Assembly: GCA_033763775.1 (NCBI GenBank)
Contig: JANRJW010000004.1
Coordinates: forward strand, 1 to 64,000
DNA: 64,000 nt
Reading direction: 5' to 3'
Source: JAJTHB01 sp033763775
Lineage (GTDB): Bacteria > Pseudomonadota > Alphaproteobacteria > Rickettsiales > SXRF01
The position numbers were made by a program, and so were the translations under genes. The notes beneath the pieces are model-generated. The model was given only the letters and a program-made list of their open reading frames with translations, had not been told where the DNA came from and made no database searches. Of the stretch, positions 52,301 to 61,900 are shown piece after piece. Each line of letters begins with the position of its first letter. The first letter of the stretch is position 1.

Positions 52301-52847
52301 TAATCAGACCTTCCGTCTGGTCAGCGAGGTGGATGCGAATCAGTATCTCGAGTTCACGACTGGTAACACCTCCATCGATATCAGCTCGGCAGCAAACGCT
52401 GCTGCGGTTGAAACCGCTCTGAAGAGCGCCTTTGGTGCGACCTCCGGCTCTGCCGCGCTGTCGTTCCAGATCGGCTCCAGCGCGACCGATACGCTTGCTG
52501 TATCGATTGGTGATGCGACCACAGACTCGCTGTTTAACGGCGAAGTGCTCGATGTGTTGAGCCAGGCCAGCGCAACCCGCGCTGCCGCTGTACTCGATGC
52601 AGCACTACAGAAGGTCACCAGCATCCGTGCGGATGTGGGTGCGCTGCAATCCAGGTTTAACTTTGCTTCAGCGAACATTCAGATCGCTGTGCAGAACCAG
52701 GACGCCGCGCAGTCTCAGCTGCTCGATACTGACATTGCCTCTGAGTCGACATCGTATGCTACCTCGCAGGTAAAACTGCAGGCTGGTATCTCGGTACTCG
52801 CTCAGGCTAACCAGCAGCTCCAGGCTCTTCTGAAGCTGATCGGTTAA
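49347..52847 (+). CDS. fliC: Giant flagellin
   Basis: 1166 residues, against 280-500 for ordinary flagellins. The N-terminal D0/D1 domains (about 1-145, SVARLSSGNRIVRASDDVAG) and the C-terminal ones (about 1090-1166, ending LAQANQQLQALLKLIG) are intact. The 940-residue centre is Thr/Ser/Ala/Gly/Asn-rich and beta-predicted, should be surface-exposed, and includes one module at about 275-328 (GFVVGQRVVFNGM, GSNFTID) like those in FlgK and FlgE. TAGGAGACGACCC precedes the ATG. It is the only flagellin gene in the window. FliB and the TPR-methyltransferase upstream probably modify it. Confidence 0.95.
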   Translation: MVNSINTNIAAYFAQANISRASDMSSSSVARLSSGNRIVRASDDVAGLSIGTSLRTSVSALRTALVNASQGSSLLQVADGALSQVTEILQRQRAIAFQAGSGTLQNSDRVFLNQEFQALTSEVDRLTGSTNFNGVRLLNGSLTSAAGINSNSNASTGGELRLNFNDLITAGESVIVGGVTMVGLSSASTDPRGFVVTADINTTLQNLANALNNLASNATYGTSVGQAIYSVDGNSLVVKSRTGGTLSNNFTSSSVATGQSLNGLGSAAVGTAAGDDITINLANSGFVVGQRVVFNGMSAVGGITLSGEYVVTAVSGSNFTIDQAGTPSNTTNVNQGANAIVYAATAAYTSSVSFGEATFNTGGSSFSLFSTTGATSATTVVSANAAAAGTPFANGDSITATVNGVTKTLYTFGAASDGGARTLKDVVDGINANFANTGFKAALTYSGGGYNIRLSYAGNASNVIIDYGSNYVGTNYAVAGQGIGTTAANGATTATTATRALFGTSYIDVLNTASGVANLTTSVVGTDATAPFAVGNTITLNVNGKSEILHTIAAGNTLTQIVSSINSRTADTGVVAMISGTSGAYNIRLFVSDSAASPTVAGRTNDVITVSSATALGSGTVNAATFGTIDSSTVLVRNSNFGLAGGLDNGISAGSVSVTGSVGDSILTALAQTRANSSLIFTSNASENDTITLGGKVFTFTSNTTRGVDEILIGSTISETIDNLINTLRSYLANGNATTAEAYQLNQMEFARSGNTFTVTGKGLGNITTINGANATIARSNTTGTSLTSGTFNNASSTYGVDVTGITNAAFRGVLQGFQATYTGTADTVNLSIKIGDFTYTANNLDATVSANTRVRLYSNTVDGKNGGYFDIQLASGAVANGFSDQAGADAIASRLNVAFTTLTFRQERQISSYNGTQGISSNGTIIGSLVGTRVSAQVNDFSSLRLSDIKVTAPTGSATDAKISLLINGVSYSTTAGLGSKLGANQTFRLVSEVDANQYLEFTTGNTSIDISSAANAAAVETALKSAFGATSGSAALSFQIGSSATDTLAVSIGDATTDSLFNGEVLDVLSQASATRAAAVLDAALQKVTSIRADVGALQSRFNFASANIQIAVQNQDAAQSQLLDTDIASESTSYATSQVKLQAGISVLAQANQQLQALLKLIG

Positions 52848-52872
52848 CCCGGGAGACTCTACGGGAATGGCC

Positions 52873-52897
52873 GGGGTGGTAACCCCATCCCGGCCAA
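52873..52897 (+). other. Hairpin between flagellin and flaG
   Basis: GGCCGGG pairs with CCCGGCC around GTGGTAACCCCAT. There is no U run after it, and AAGGAGG for flaG follows, so it may be a processing or stability hairpin at the flagellin mRNA end, not a full terminator. Confidence 0.5.
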
Positions 52898-52915
52898 ACC
52901 TGTAAGGAGGACAAT

Positions 52916-53281
52916 ATGGATGTATTAGGAACAATAAAACCAGCAGCTACTACGCCCATGCCGGTGAAAGCATCGGCGGTACTTCCTGCTGCGTCATCTG
53001 CGCAAAGTATTCAATTGCCGCAACGCAATCTGGAGACCGTGCAGTATGATGCTAAAGTGGCGGATGCAAAGCGCCAGGAAGCGGTTGCCAATGCTGCGCG
53101 CAACGCGCCGCAGCCTCTGGGCAGTCAGGTCTTTACCATGTTCAAAGACTCTACCGGCCAGATCGTGACGCGCTTTCGCGACACCAATAGCGGCAAAGTG
53201 ACCTACATACCAGAGCCGCAGCTACTACGCATGGCAGGCAATACCAGCGGTTCGGAATCGCTGCTGAATATCAAGGTTTAG
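52916..53281 (+). CDS. flaG: FlaG-like protein
   Basis: 121 residues. The C-terminal half, SQVFTMFKDSTGQIVTRFRD and GKVTYIPEPQLLRM, matches the FlaG fold, in which a conserved TGxxVxxIxD is followed by IPPxxxL. The N-terminal half is low-complexity Ala/Pro-rich. FlaG influences filament length in other bacteria. It has an excellent Shine-Dalgarno (AAGGAGG) and sits between flagellin and fliD, its usual place. Confidence 0.8.
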   Translation: MDVLGTIKPAATTPMPVKASAVLPAASSAQSIQLPQRNLETVQYDAKVADAKRQEAVANAARNAPQPLGSQVFTMFKDSTGQIVTRFRDTNSGKVTYIPEPQLLRMAGNTSGSESLLNIKV

Positions 53282-53300
53282 CACGAAACATCGTGCGCTA

Positions 53301-53314
53301 GGCATGAAAATTGC
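53301..53314 (+). promoter_or_regulatory. Sigma-54 promoter for fliD
   Basis: AGGCATG, AAAA, TTGCT with GG at 53301-53302 and GC at 53313-53314, ten bases apart. It lies 91 bases before the fliD ATG, in the gap after flaG, and should drive fliD-fliS. Confidence 0.7.
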
Positions 53315-53404
53315 TTAGAATGAACTAGACATAGAGCCACGCGCACCAGCGGGTGAGCCGAGTGGCTCTTTTTGTCTCTTAGTTATGCATGATCAAGAGG
53401 CGTT

Positions 53405-55531
53405 ATGGTAACCCAGATTCAATTAGGTAACTTCTACAGCTCTGGCGGAAGAACCGTCGTGGGCGGTGCGGGCGGTTCCGGACTGGATACCCAGTCGATT
53501 ATCAAATCACTCACCGATGCCAAGCGTCTGCCTGCCACTCAAATTGAAGATCGTATCAAAACGAATAGTGAGCGTACCAAAGCGCTGACGGAATATCGCA
53601 CGCTGATGGCAAAATTCAAAGATGCGCTCAATTTCCTACGCAACCCGCCGGGGGTTGGCAATGCCGCGGATAATGTTTTTCGCTATGTGAACGCCAGCGT
53701 GACTTCCAATAGCGCCGTTGCTGGAACCAGCTACCTTACTGCCAGTGTGGCACCGGGCGCTAGCTTACAGAACTACAGCGTTACTGACATTACCTCTGTC
53801 GCGCGTGCACGCCGCCAGAGCACGGCTAATTTCAGCATCGCTAATCCTGACACAGCCGTTGTGTCTGATTCACCTGCAGGCGTTGAGTTCAAAGCTGGAA
53901 CTTTTACTTTTAAGGGCAAAAGCATCACGCTGAATGCGGGCGATAGCCTGAATACAGTCGCCACCAAATTCAATGCAGTTTCTGCTGATACGAAAGTGAC
54001 CGCCAGTGTTGTCCGTGTTGGGGATAACAGCTACCAGCTGCTTTTTACCGCCACAGCTACCGGCACTGCCGTCGATTTTAATTTTAATGATGGCGGCACC
54101 ACGCTGGTTGATGCAAGCAATGTATTTAGTCTTGTAACTGTGACCAACCAGCAGACGGCGAGCAACGCAGTTTTCAAATTCAATGGCACGGAAATTACCA
54201 GGCAGTCCAACAGCGTGACCGATCTCGTCCCCGGGCTGACGCTGAATATTCTCACCACCACGCCGCCAGAGCCGGATCCCACTGAAATCACCATCAATAT
54301 CAGTCCGGATGCGCAGGTGGTCAAGGGCGGCATCATTAATTTCATCAATGCCTATAACGATCTGAAAGTTTTTGCCGCCAAGCAGACGCAGGTAAATCCT
54401 GATGGCACGTATGCTGATACGGCGGTGCTGAGCAACAGCTCGGTGCTACGCAGCAGTCTGAGTAGCGTTTCCTCGCAGCTTTCCACGATTGTATCGGGTC
54501 TTGGCAGCGGTTTTAGCCGCCTTGCGGATATTGGTGTGGTGTCGGCGGATCTTCCGGAGTCGGATGAAAACCCGCTGGTGCGCAATATTTTGAATGTTGA
54601 TGAAGGCAAACTTACCGAGGCAATCTCCAGTAACTTTGATCAGGTGCGTCGGCTTTTTGAATTTGATTTTGTTTCAAACAACCAGAATCTGCGTGTTTTT
54701 TCACGCACCAATGCACTCACCGCGAATAATTTTACGCTGGAAGTCAACCCCTACGCGGTGCAGCAGACTAAAATCTATGAGATTGTGGATGCGAATGCCG
54801 CCGTTGTGGCCGCCAGCCCGGATAGTAATCAGATTAAAGCCGGCGCGGTGATCATCAATAGCGTGGCGATTGATCTGGTGGCAGGCGATTCGCTGAACCA
54901 GATTCGCGATAAGTTTAATGCGGTGAGTGCAACCACCGGCGTAACGGCCGAAGTGGTTGAGACAGCGCCGAATAAGTTCCGCCTTAAATTCACCAGCACT
55001 GTCAATGGTGTTGATACTAACCTTCTTTCGTCAAGTGTGAATCCTAATGGCGTATTCAGCGATGCAGGCATTACCGCAACCGCCAGCTACAAAGCGACTT
55101 ATGCAGGCTCAGGTGGCCCAGTGACTCTTGATTTGACAGGTTCTTTTGTGCTGGGTTCAGGCAACAGCCCCAGCGGTATTCGCCTTGAGGGGCAAAGGGG
55201 CACGGCGCTGGAAGGGCTGGTGATGGTATATGCAGGCACGCTTTCTTCCAGTATTGCGGTCAGTGCTACGCAGGGCATTGCGGATCGCATTTATAACCTC
55301 AGCGATGAAATTCTGAAGGAAGATGTAGGTGCGCTCGAAATTGAGCTTGAAAGCATCAAAACCTCCGATACCAAGCTGCAGGAAGATATCAAGCGCATTG
55401 ATGCTCAGGTCGAGCGCTATCGTGAAGAACTGCTTGCTAAATTCAGTGCGCTCGAGCAGGCTATTACGCGTGTTAACACGCTGCTTCAGAGCCTTGATGC
55501 CAACCAGCGCGCGATGAATGGAGAAAACTAA
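53405..55531 (+). CDS. fliD: Filament cap protein FliD
   Basis: 708 residues, longer than the typical 450-650. The N-terminal region GSGLDTQSIIKSLTDAKRLP and the C-terminal coiled coil (EDVGALEIELESIKTSDTKL, KFSALEQAITRVNTLLQSLD) are those of FliD, which caps the filament and folds flagellin subunits. Two related segments, GTFTFKGKSITLNAGDSLNT and GAVIINSVAIDLVAGDSLNQ, are FlaDN/flagellin-IN-like repeats. fliS follows after five bases. Confidence 0.94.
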   Translation: MVTQIQLGNFYSSGGRTVVGGAGGSGLDTQSIIKSLTDAKRLPATQIEDRIKTNSERTKALTEYRTLMAKFKDALNFLRNPPGVGNAADNVFRYVNASVTSNSAVAGTSYLTASVAPGASLQNYSVTDITSVARARRQSTANFSIANPDTAVVSDSPAGVEFKAGTFTFKGKSITLNAGDSLNTVATKFNAVSADTKVTASVVRVGDNSYQLLFTATATGTAVDFNFNDGGTTLVDASNVFSLVTVTNQQTASNAVFKFNGTEITRQSNSVTDLVPGLTLNILTTTPPEPDPTEITINISPDAQVVKGGIINFINAYNDLKVFAAKQTQVNPDGTYADTAVLSNSSVLRSSLSSVSSQLSTIVSGLGSGFSRLADIGVVSADLPESDENPLVRNILNVDEGKLTEAISSNFDQVRRLFEFDFVSNNQNLRVFSRTNALTANNFTLEVNPYAVQQTKIYEIVDANAAVVAASPDSNQIKAGAVIINSVAIDLVAGDSLNQIRDKFNAVSATTGVTAEVVETAPNKFRLKFTSTVNGVDTNLLSSSVNPNGVFSDAGITATASYKATYAGSGGPVTLDLTGSFVLGSGNSPSGIRLEGQRGTALEGLVMVYAGTLSSSIAVSATQGIADRIYNLSDEILKEDVGALEIELESIKTSDTKLQEDIKRIDAQVERYREELLAKFSALEQAITRVNTLLQSLDANQRAMNGEN

Positions 55532-55536
55532 CTGGC

Positions 55537-55995
55537 ATGACCAGCAGGCAGAAATATCAGGCCTACGCCTCAGCCACGCAGACGGTGGCGCGCACTAAGC
55601 AGATTGTCATGCTGTATGATGCCGCCATTCGCTATCTCCAGCAGGTCAAAGAGGCGATTGCGGAAAAACGCATTGAAGATCGCTATCATCTGCTCATTAA
55701 AGCAAGCGAGATTATCTTTGGTTTGCAGTCCTGCCTTGATTTTGAAAATGGCCGCGATATTGCGAAGATTCTCTACCAGTTCTATTCTTCCATCGACAGC
55801 CGCATTTTTGCTATCCATCGTTCGGCCAGCCTTGAGGGCTGCGATGAAATCATTGCCGAATTAAAGCAGATGCGCGATGTCTGGCACGATATCGATCAGG
55901 GCACATTGCCTGCCAGTGAACCGGCGGCTGCGCCGGCCACCACCACAGCGCCTATTGCTCCTGCGGCAGAAGGTTCTGTCAGTTTCTCTGCCTGA
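55537..55995 (+). CDS. fliS: Flagellin export chaperone FliS
   Basis: 152 residues. The core TKQIVMLYDAAIRYLQQVKE and LQSCLDFENGRDIAKILYQF is typical FliS, a helical bundle that wraps the flagellin C-terminus before export. The last 30 residues are an Ala/Pro/Thr-rich tail not found in most FliS. It is cotranscribed with fliD. Confidence 0.94.
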   Translation: MTSRQKYQAYASATQTVARTKQIVMLYDAAIRYLQQVKEAIAEKRIEDRYHLLIKASEIIFGLQSCLDFENGRDIAKILYQFYSSIDSRIFAIHRSASLEGCDEIIAELKQMRDVWHDIDQGTLPASEPAAAPATTTAPIAPAAEGSVSFSA

Positions 55996-56044
55996 TACCT
56001 GTTTTTCCTGATATTTTTGCTGTTTGTACAAATATTGCTGCTGG

Positions 56045-56060
56045 TGGCACGGCGATTGCA
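56045..56060 (+). promoter_or_regulatory. Sigma-54 promoter for fliK-flgD-flgE
   Basis: TGGCACG, GCGA, TTGCA: a complete match to the consensus with GG and GC ten bases apart. It lies 46 bases before the fliK start and heads the hook operon. Confidence 0.88.
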
Positions 56061-56105
56061 TTGCAATGAAGTCAGTAGACTCATTTCAAAGTATCAGGAG
56101 CCATT

Positions 56106-57947
56106 ATGGCAAATGTTTCCGTTTCCCTTCTTAAGCTGGCGCAGCCGGCATCTTCTGCAACTGGCGATGCTCGCGTGGAATCTGCCCAGGATTTCAGCCT
56201 GCTGCTGGCAAGCGGGCAGGGCGCGGGCGATCAGGGTCTCAAAAAACGCAGGCCAGATGAGCTGCAGGGTAATTTGTTCGCGCAGCCAATGCTTCTCCCG
56301 GATGTGATGCCCCAGCGGGTAAGCCCGGCGCGGGGTTCGGTCGAAGCGAGCCCTGAGCCGGACATGGATAACATTCAGCCGCAGACGGCGACACCGCAAA
56401 TGCCTGAACGCCGCTTAGCATCGCGCCGAGCTGCAAGCGAATCGCGCGAAGATGCTAGCGAGACCACCGCACCGCAAAAACCAGCAGCGCCGCGTGCGGC
56501 TGATTCAGATGCAAAACAACCTGTCTCGCAAGAGCGCGATGCTGCGGAGGTTAGCGAATTTTCTTCTGCTGAGTCGCCGGCGATATCGACCGCGACGAAC
56601 CCGGCAGAGACAGAGCCGTCAAAGGAAGTTTCCAAGCTGGCGGATGAGATGCAAAAGCAGCTTGCCGCCATGCTTGCGTCGGGTAATTTTGCCGGGCTTT
56701 TATCGCTGCTGCGCGAATTTGTAGCGCAACTGCAGTCGCTTGCGCAGGGGCAGCCGGGTGCTGCTGCGGTGCAGCTGGGGGGTGGCACATTTCAGGCCGA
56801 GGCGCAGTCAGCTGGCGCAGCGCCAATGAATGGTCAGGCTTTCCTGCTGCAACTTTCCGCGCAGCTTCAGGGATTGGTGCCGCAGAATGCATCATCGCTA
56901 ACGCTGCCGCCTGAAGGAAGTTTCAGCCAGTCGCAGCTGGCCATGCTGACGCGTCAGCTTCAAGCGGCAATTGCCTCGTGGCAATCATCACGACAATCGC
57001 CAGGTGCTCAGTCTAGCAATCCGACCGATACGTCATCCCTGGCACAGACGCTTCAAACCCTGCGCGCTGCGCTGGCTTCTGCGATGAATGATAGTGTCGC
57101 CAGTTTTCAGGCGGCAGAAGTCGCAACACCGGCAGCAACCACACCCATTCCCGCCGCTTCTGCTGAAACCGCGGTGCTACGTCCTCAGGATAGACCCGTA
57201 ACGGCCTCGGAGCCATCAACAGCGCTTTCTTCAGTAGCTGGAGAAGCCGATAGATCGGTTGCGCCGGTGCTATCATCACCCGCGCAGGCGCCATCTTCAT
57301 CACAGACGGCTGTTCAAAATCCCTCACAGGCTGAGACGCTACTTGCTTCGCAAGCCGTGGTGGCATCCGGGCAGGCATCATTATCAGATGGTGAAGGAAG
57401 CGGCTCAGAAGGACGATCATCGCAAGCGCCGCTTCAGGCCATAGGCCAGCCCTCAACCGCACCCGCAGATGCATCGCATGGGCGTGTACATACAGCGGCA
57501 TTTTCTCGCCTGTTGCAACCGCAGCCCAGCCAGCCAGTTGCTGATCAGGTCGCGGTGCAGATTAAAACGGCACTGCGTGATGGCAGCAGCAGCATTACGA
57601 TTCAGCTGGATCCAGTGGAGCTGGGCAAGCTGGATATCAAGCTGCATGTGGCCTCAGATGGCCGCACGCAAGTGGTGATAACCGCGGATAATAAAGACAC
57701 GCTGGCATTGCTGCAGAAAGATAGTGGCGGGCTGGAGCGTGCTCTGTCTGATGCGGGGCTGAAGGCAGATAGTGGCAGCCTGAGTTTTAATCTGCGTCAG
57801 GGTCATAGCCAGCAGGAATCTGACCACCAATATGCCAGAGAGAGCTACCTCAAAACCATGCCGGACGAGGAGGAAGTGCCGCCGGCGAGCGTGATTGCGC
57901 GAAACTACATGGTCAGCCTCACTGAAGGCATTGACATTAAAATTTAA
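56106..57947 (+). CDS. fliK: Hook-length control protein FliK
   Basis: 613 residues. The long N-terminal part is Ala/Gln/Ser/Pro-rich and weakly conserved, as expected of the molecular ruler. The C-terminal domain shows the export-switch core SITIQLDPVELGKLDIKLHV followed by LALLQKDSGGLERALSDAGL. FliK measures the hook and switches the export gate from hook to filament substrates. Its size, larger than many FliK proteins, agrees with an enlarged hook. Position before flgD and flgE is classical. Confidence 0.93.
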   Translation: MANVSVSLLKLAQPASSATGDARVESAQDFSLLLASGQGAGDQGLKKRRPDELQGNLFAQPMLLPDVMPQRVSPARGSVEASPEPDMDNIQPQTATPQMPERRLASRRAASESREDASETTAPQKPAAPRAADSDAKQPVSQERDAAEVSEFSSAESPAISTATNPAETEPSKEVSKLADEMQKQLAAMLASGNFAGLLSLLREFVAQLQSLAQGQPGAAAVQLGGGTFQAEAQSAGAAPMNGQAFLLQLSAQLQGLVPQNASSLTLPPEGSFSQSQLAMLTRQLQAAIASWQSSRQSPGAQSSNPTDTSSLAQTLQTLRAALASAMNDSVASFQAAEVATPAATTPIPAASAETAVLRPQDRPVTASEPSTALSSVAGEADRSVAPVLSSPAQAPSSSQTAVQNPSQAETLLASQAVVASGQASLSDGEGSGSEGRSSQAPLQAIGQPSTAPADASHGRVHTAAFSRLLQPQPSQPVADQVAVQIKTALRDGSSSITIQLDPVELGKLDIKLHVASDGRTQVVITADNKDTLALLQKDSGGLERALSDAGLKADSGSLSFNLRQGHSQQESDHQYARESYLKTMPDEEEVPPASVIARNYMVSLTEGIDIKI

Positions 57948-57959
57948 CCGGAGATTGGT

Positions 57960-58883
57960 ATGATCAATACGAACGCAGTTTCAAATTCGGTAGGTGGCGG
58001 CAAATCTCGCGAATCGCTGGGCAAGATTGACGAAAACTATCAGAATTTTCTAACCCTGCTGACAACACAGCTCAAAAATCAGGATCCATCCGATCCCACC
58101 GATACCAATCAGTTGACGCAGCAGATTGCAACCCTCTCGCAGGTGGAGCAACAGCTTAAGACCAACGAAAATCTTGAAAAGCTGGTGGGGATGTACAGTG
58201 CCACACAATATAACAGCGTGGTGTCCTATATCGGTAAAAAAATTGAAGCCGAGGGCGATGCAGGCGCACTTAAAAATGGTACGGCAAGTTTTTCCTACAA
58301 TCTTTCCAGCGCAGCGAATGATGTCAAAATTATCATTCGTGACAAGGACGGCAATCTTGTTCGAACCGATAACTTGAGCGGTATTCGTAATGGCGGTGGC
58401 CATCGCTATAACTGGGATGGCAAGGATAATCAGGGCAACGTCGCAGGTGAGGGCGAGTATACGCTCACGGTTGAGGCGCGTCTCGGCAATAGCACCATAT
58501 CGGCCACGGGCAACGCAGCTGAGCTGCGCCATACCAAGCCAGAATTTGTTTACTATCTTGCGCAGGATGCCGCGTCGCTTACCATTACCATCAAGGATAA
58601 GAATGGTGGCATTATTCGTCGCGACACCGCAGGTGGCACAAAAATTGCTGGCCGTAACAGCTATGTATGGGACGGTAAAGATAACAACGGAAATACGATG
58701 CCTGAAGGTGAATACAAAATCGAAGTAGCGGCGAAGGACAATGCGAACAAGGATATTGTCGCAAAGACTTTCATGACCGGTGTGGTGACATCGATCGATA
58801 GCGTGAATGGTTCTGCATTCCTTTCGATTGGTGACATCGCGATTCCGCTGGAGCGGGTGACTTCCATCCGCTTGGCAAGCTAA
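57960..58883 (+). CDS. flgD: Hook-capping protein FlgD with duplicated Ig-like unit
   Basis: 307 residues, against about 220-240 usually. The N-terminus NFLTLLTTQLKNQDPSDPTD followed by LTQQIATLSQVEQQ is the diagnostic FlgD export region. The FlgD Ig-like domain appears twice: GHRYNWDGKDNQGNVAGEGE with W152 and NSYVWDGKDNNGNTMPEGEY with W237, 85 residues apart. The end SVNGSAFLSIGDIAIPLERV is the normal Tudor-like part. FlgD forms the cap on which FlgE is assembled. Confidence 0.93.
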   Translation: MINTNAVSNSVGGGKSRESLGKIDENYQNFLTLLTTQLKNQDPSDPTDTNQLTQQIATLSQVEQQLKTNENLEKLVGMYSATQYNSVVSYIGKKIEAEGDAGALKNGTASFSYNLSSAANDVKIIIRDKDGNLVRTDNLSGIRNGGGHRYNWDGKDNQGNVAGEGEYTLTVEARLGNSTISATGNAAELRHTKPEFVYYLAQDAASLTITIKDKNGGIIRRDTAGGTKIAGRNSYVWDGKDNNGNTMPEGEYKIEVAAKDNANKDIVAKTFMTGVVTSIDSVNGSAFLSIGDIAIPLERVTSIRLAS

Positions 58884-58910
58884 CAGGATTTATAACACAG
58901 GAGTTTTTTT

Positions 58911-61900
58911 ATGAGTTTGTACGGTTCGCTTTTCTCTGGTGTGTCGGGACTGCGCTCGCAGAGTAACAAAATCGGCATCATCTCGGACAACATCTCCAAC
59001 GTGAATACGGTGGGTTACAAAGCAGGTTCTGGCTTGTTTCAGAGTCTGGTGACCACCGCTTCTGTTTCATCGACCTTCTCTCCGGGCGGTGTACTTGGCG
59101 GAAATCGCCAGCTGGTTAGCAAGCAGGGGCTTTTGCAGTCCACCGATTCACCCACTGATATTGCGATTTCCGGTGGTGGCTTTTTTGTAGTGAATCAGGC
59201 GGCGGATCAGAGTGGCCGTACGTTCTACACACGTGCTGGTTCCTTCCGTCAGGATTCCACCGGCAACTTCCGCAATGCTGCGGGGTTTTTCCTGCAGGCA
59301 TGGCCGCTGGATCGCGAGGGGCGTCTGCCGGGTGAGCCAGGCAATACTAATACTACTTCCAGCGCCAACCTTACCAGTCTTCGTACGGTTAACGTGCAGA
59401 ACTTAACGGGCGTTGCGGCAGCAACGACCAATGTTTCAGTGGGTGCGAATCTGCGCGCTTCGCAAACTGTATTCCCAGGTGCTTCGGCAACCGCCAGCAT
59501 GGATGCGCTGCATACGGTGAACTTTAACATCCGCGCGAAAGACATCATTACGCCGGATAACAGTTCGCCATTTGTTAACCGCATTCAGCGCGGCGATAAA
59601 TTCTCTGTCAGCACCGGGGCGGGGCTCAGCTATACCTATCGCTATGGCGGCTTTACGTTTGGCCGCGATGTCAGCAATGCTAACAGCGGCGATAATGGCC
59701 TGAACCTTCTGGCTGGTAACACGACCATTTCTGGCTCTGATACGCTATTGGCAACCCCGTTTACTGTACCTAACAATAGCAACGTCGTCACCGTGACGAT
59801 GGCTAATCATGGCCTTCTTACTGGTGATTCCGTTACCCTTGCTGGCAACACCTCCCCGGCGGGCGATCTTGGCACGATTCCAGGGACTCAGCTGAACGGT
59901 TCATTCATTATCACCAGAGTCGATGATGATACATTTACTATCCGTACAGTTGCTTCTAACACCTCTGGTGGTGCTGTTACGGGGGGTGCAACAGGTATCA
60001 CTGCAAGCCCAAGAACTTTCAGTATCAGTGGTGAAGGCAGCAACGTAGTTCGTGTGCGTCAGCGCGATCATGGCCTGGCGACGGGTGCGGTGGTAACGCT
60101 CTCTGGCAACACGGATAGTTTTGCGGGTATTCCCTCTTCGGAACTCAATGGCAATTTTGTGGTCACCGTGATTGATGCGGATCACTACACCATCAATACC
60201 GTCAACTCTGCCACTGCAACCACACTCGGCGCAACGCCGTTCAGCACCACGAACGGTAGCCGGGACGTTGTGATTACTTCAACTGGCCACAACTACACGG
60301 TGGGTGATTCGGTAACTCTTTCCGGCAACACGGATACGACCAACTTCACGAGTGCCAACGATATCAATGGCACGTTTGTGGTGGTGGCTGCCACGGCCAA
60401 TACTTTTACGGTTCGACTGACTAACCCGGCGATTGCTACCTCTGCGACGGCGGGTGCTGGCACCATCAAGGTGATTGAGCAGGCAGGCGGATCAGGTACG
60501 CTTATTTCCAATACCCGGCCGTTTGTTGGTAACGTGCTCGATGCCACCAGTCCGACCCAACCGTTCCTCGGCACGACGGGCACCGCTGGCTATACACCAT
60601 CCGGCCTCACCTTTACCATCACCACGGTCACCACGGGCACGGTAACCTTTACCTACACCTCGGCCTCACCAAACCCTCAGCTTGGCCAGTTCAATAACCT
60701 GAACAACCTCGCTTCGGCGATCAGTTCAGTCAACGGCCTGTCAGCCCGCGTGGTGGATAACCGTCTTTATGTCAGCGCCACCAATGCTAACGAAGCGATC
60801 ACCTTCTCTAACGGTTCCACGATCGGCACCTCCGGGCCACCAGTGCAAGCCGGTATTGACTGGGTGCGTGAGCTGGGGCTTGATAGCCTCTCAGTAGGCA
60901 CCGATCGTTTCAGCACCTTGGAAGGTCTTGCGGCACTCATCAATAACTCTGCAGGCGTCAGCGCAACGATTGAAAACCCAACATCTAACGCATCGCTGCG
61001 CATCAATGTGGATGATCCGCTGGATACCATCACCTTTGCCGACAGACCGGTGCCAACGGGCGGCTTTTCCGCCGCAGCCTTCGGCACGAATCCGCTGGCA
61101 ACCACGGCCAATAGTCGCATCGTGACCATTACTACACTGGCGGCGCATGGTCTGACCACGGGGGATATTATCACTCCGTCGGGCATTCCTGCTGGTACTT
61201 ACAATGGTATCCCCGACACTGCGATCAACGGAAGTGCGTTTGAAGTGACCGTTACTGGTCCCAACACCTACACCATCCGGTTGCCAGCTCAGTATTCCGC
61301 GACTGCTACGGGATCCTTTGGTGGTAGTGGTAACCTGACCACGACATCGCCCACCAATGCCGGCAGTATTCTCGCTGAGCTTGGACTGGTGAACTCGCTG
61401 GCAGGTGCTTCCTTCACAGCGCAGACCACGGGTGCCATCGGCCCGGCCTATGACCCGACCAACCCGCTGAAGAATATGGCATCTGGCGCTATTCCCGCGC
61501 AGTTCAGCCGTCCTATCCGCGTGTTTGATTCACTCGGTACCGGCCACGATCTCAGTGTGAACTTCATTAAGATTGGGGTGAATAACTGGGCGGTGGAAGT
61601 GTTTGCGCTTCCGGCGAGTGACGTGACCACGGCGCTGCCTAACGGCCTTTTGACCTATGGTACCGTCACTTTCAACGGCGATAGCAGTCTTCGCAGTGTC
61701 AGCTCGCTGCTTGCTGATCCGGTGAATGCGACATGGACGAACGGCGCTGCTGCCAGCACCATTAACTTCAACTGGGGCACGGCAGGTCAGCCATTTGGCA
61801 CCCCCGGTGCGGCAACGGTTGGCCTGACTGATGGTCTCAGCCAGTTTGACAGCGCGTACCGTGTGAGCTTTGTCAATCAGAACGGTGCGCCGGTGGGTGA

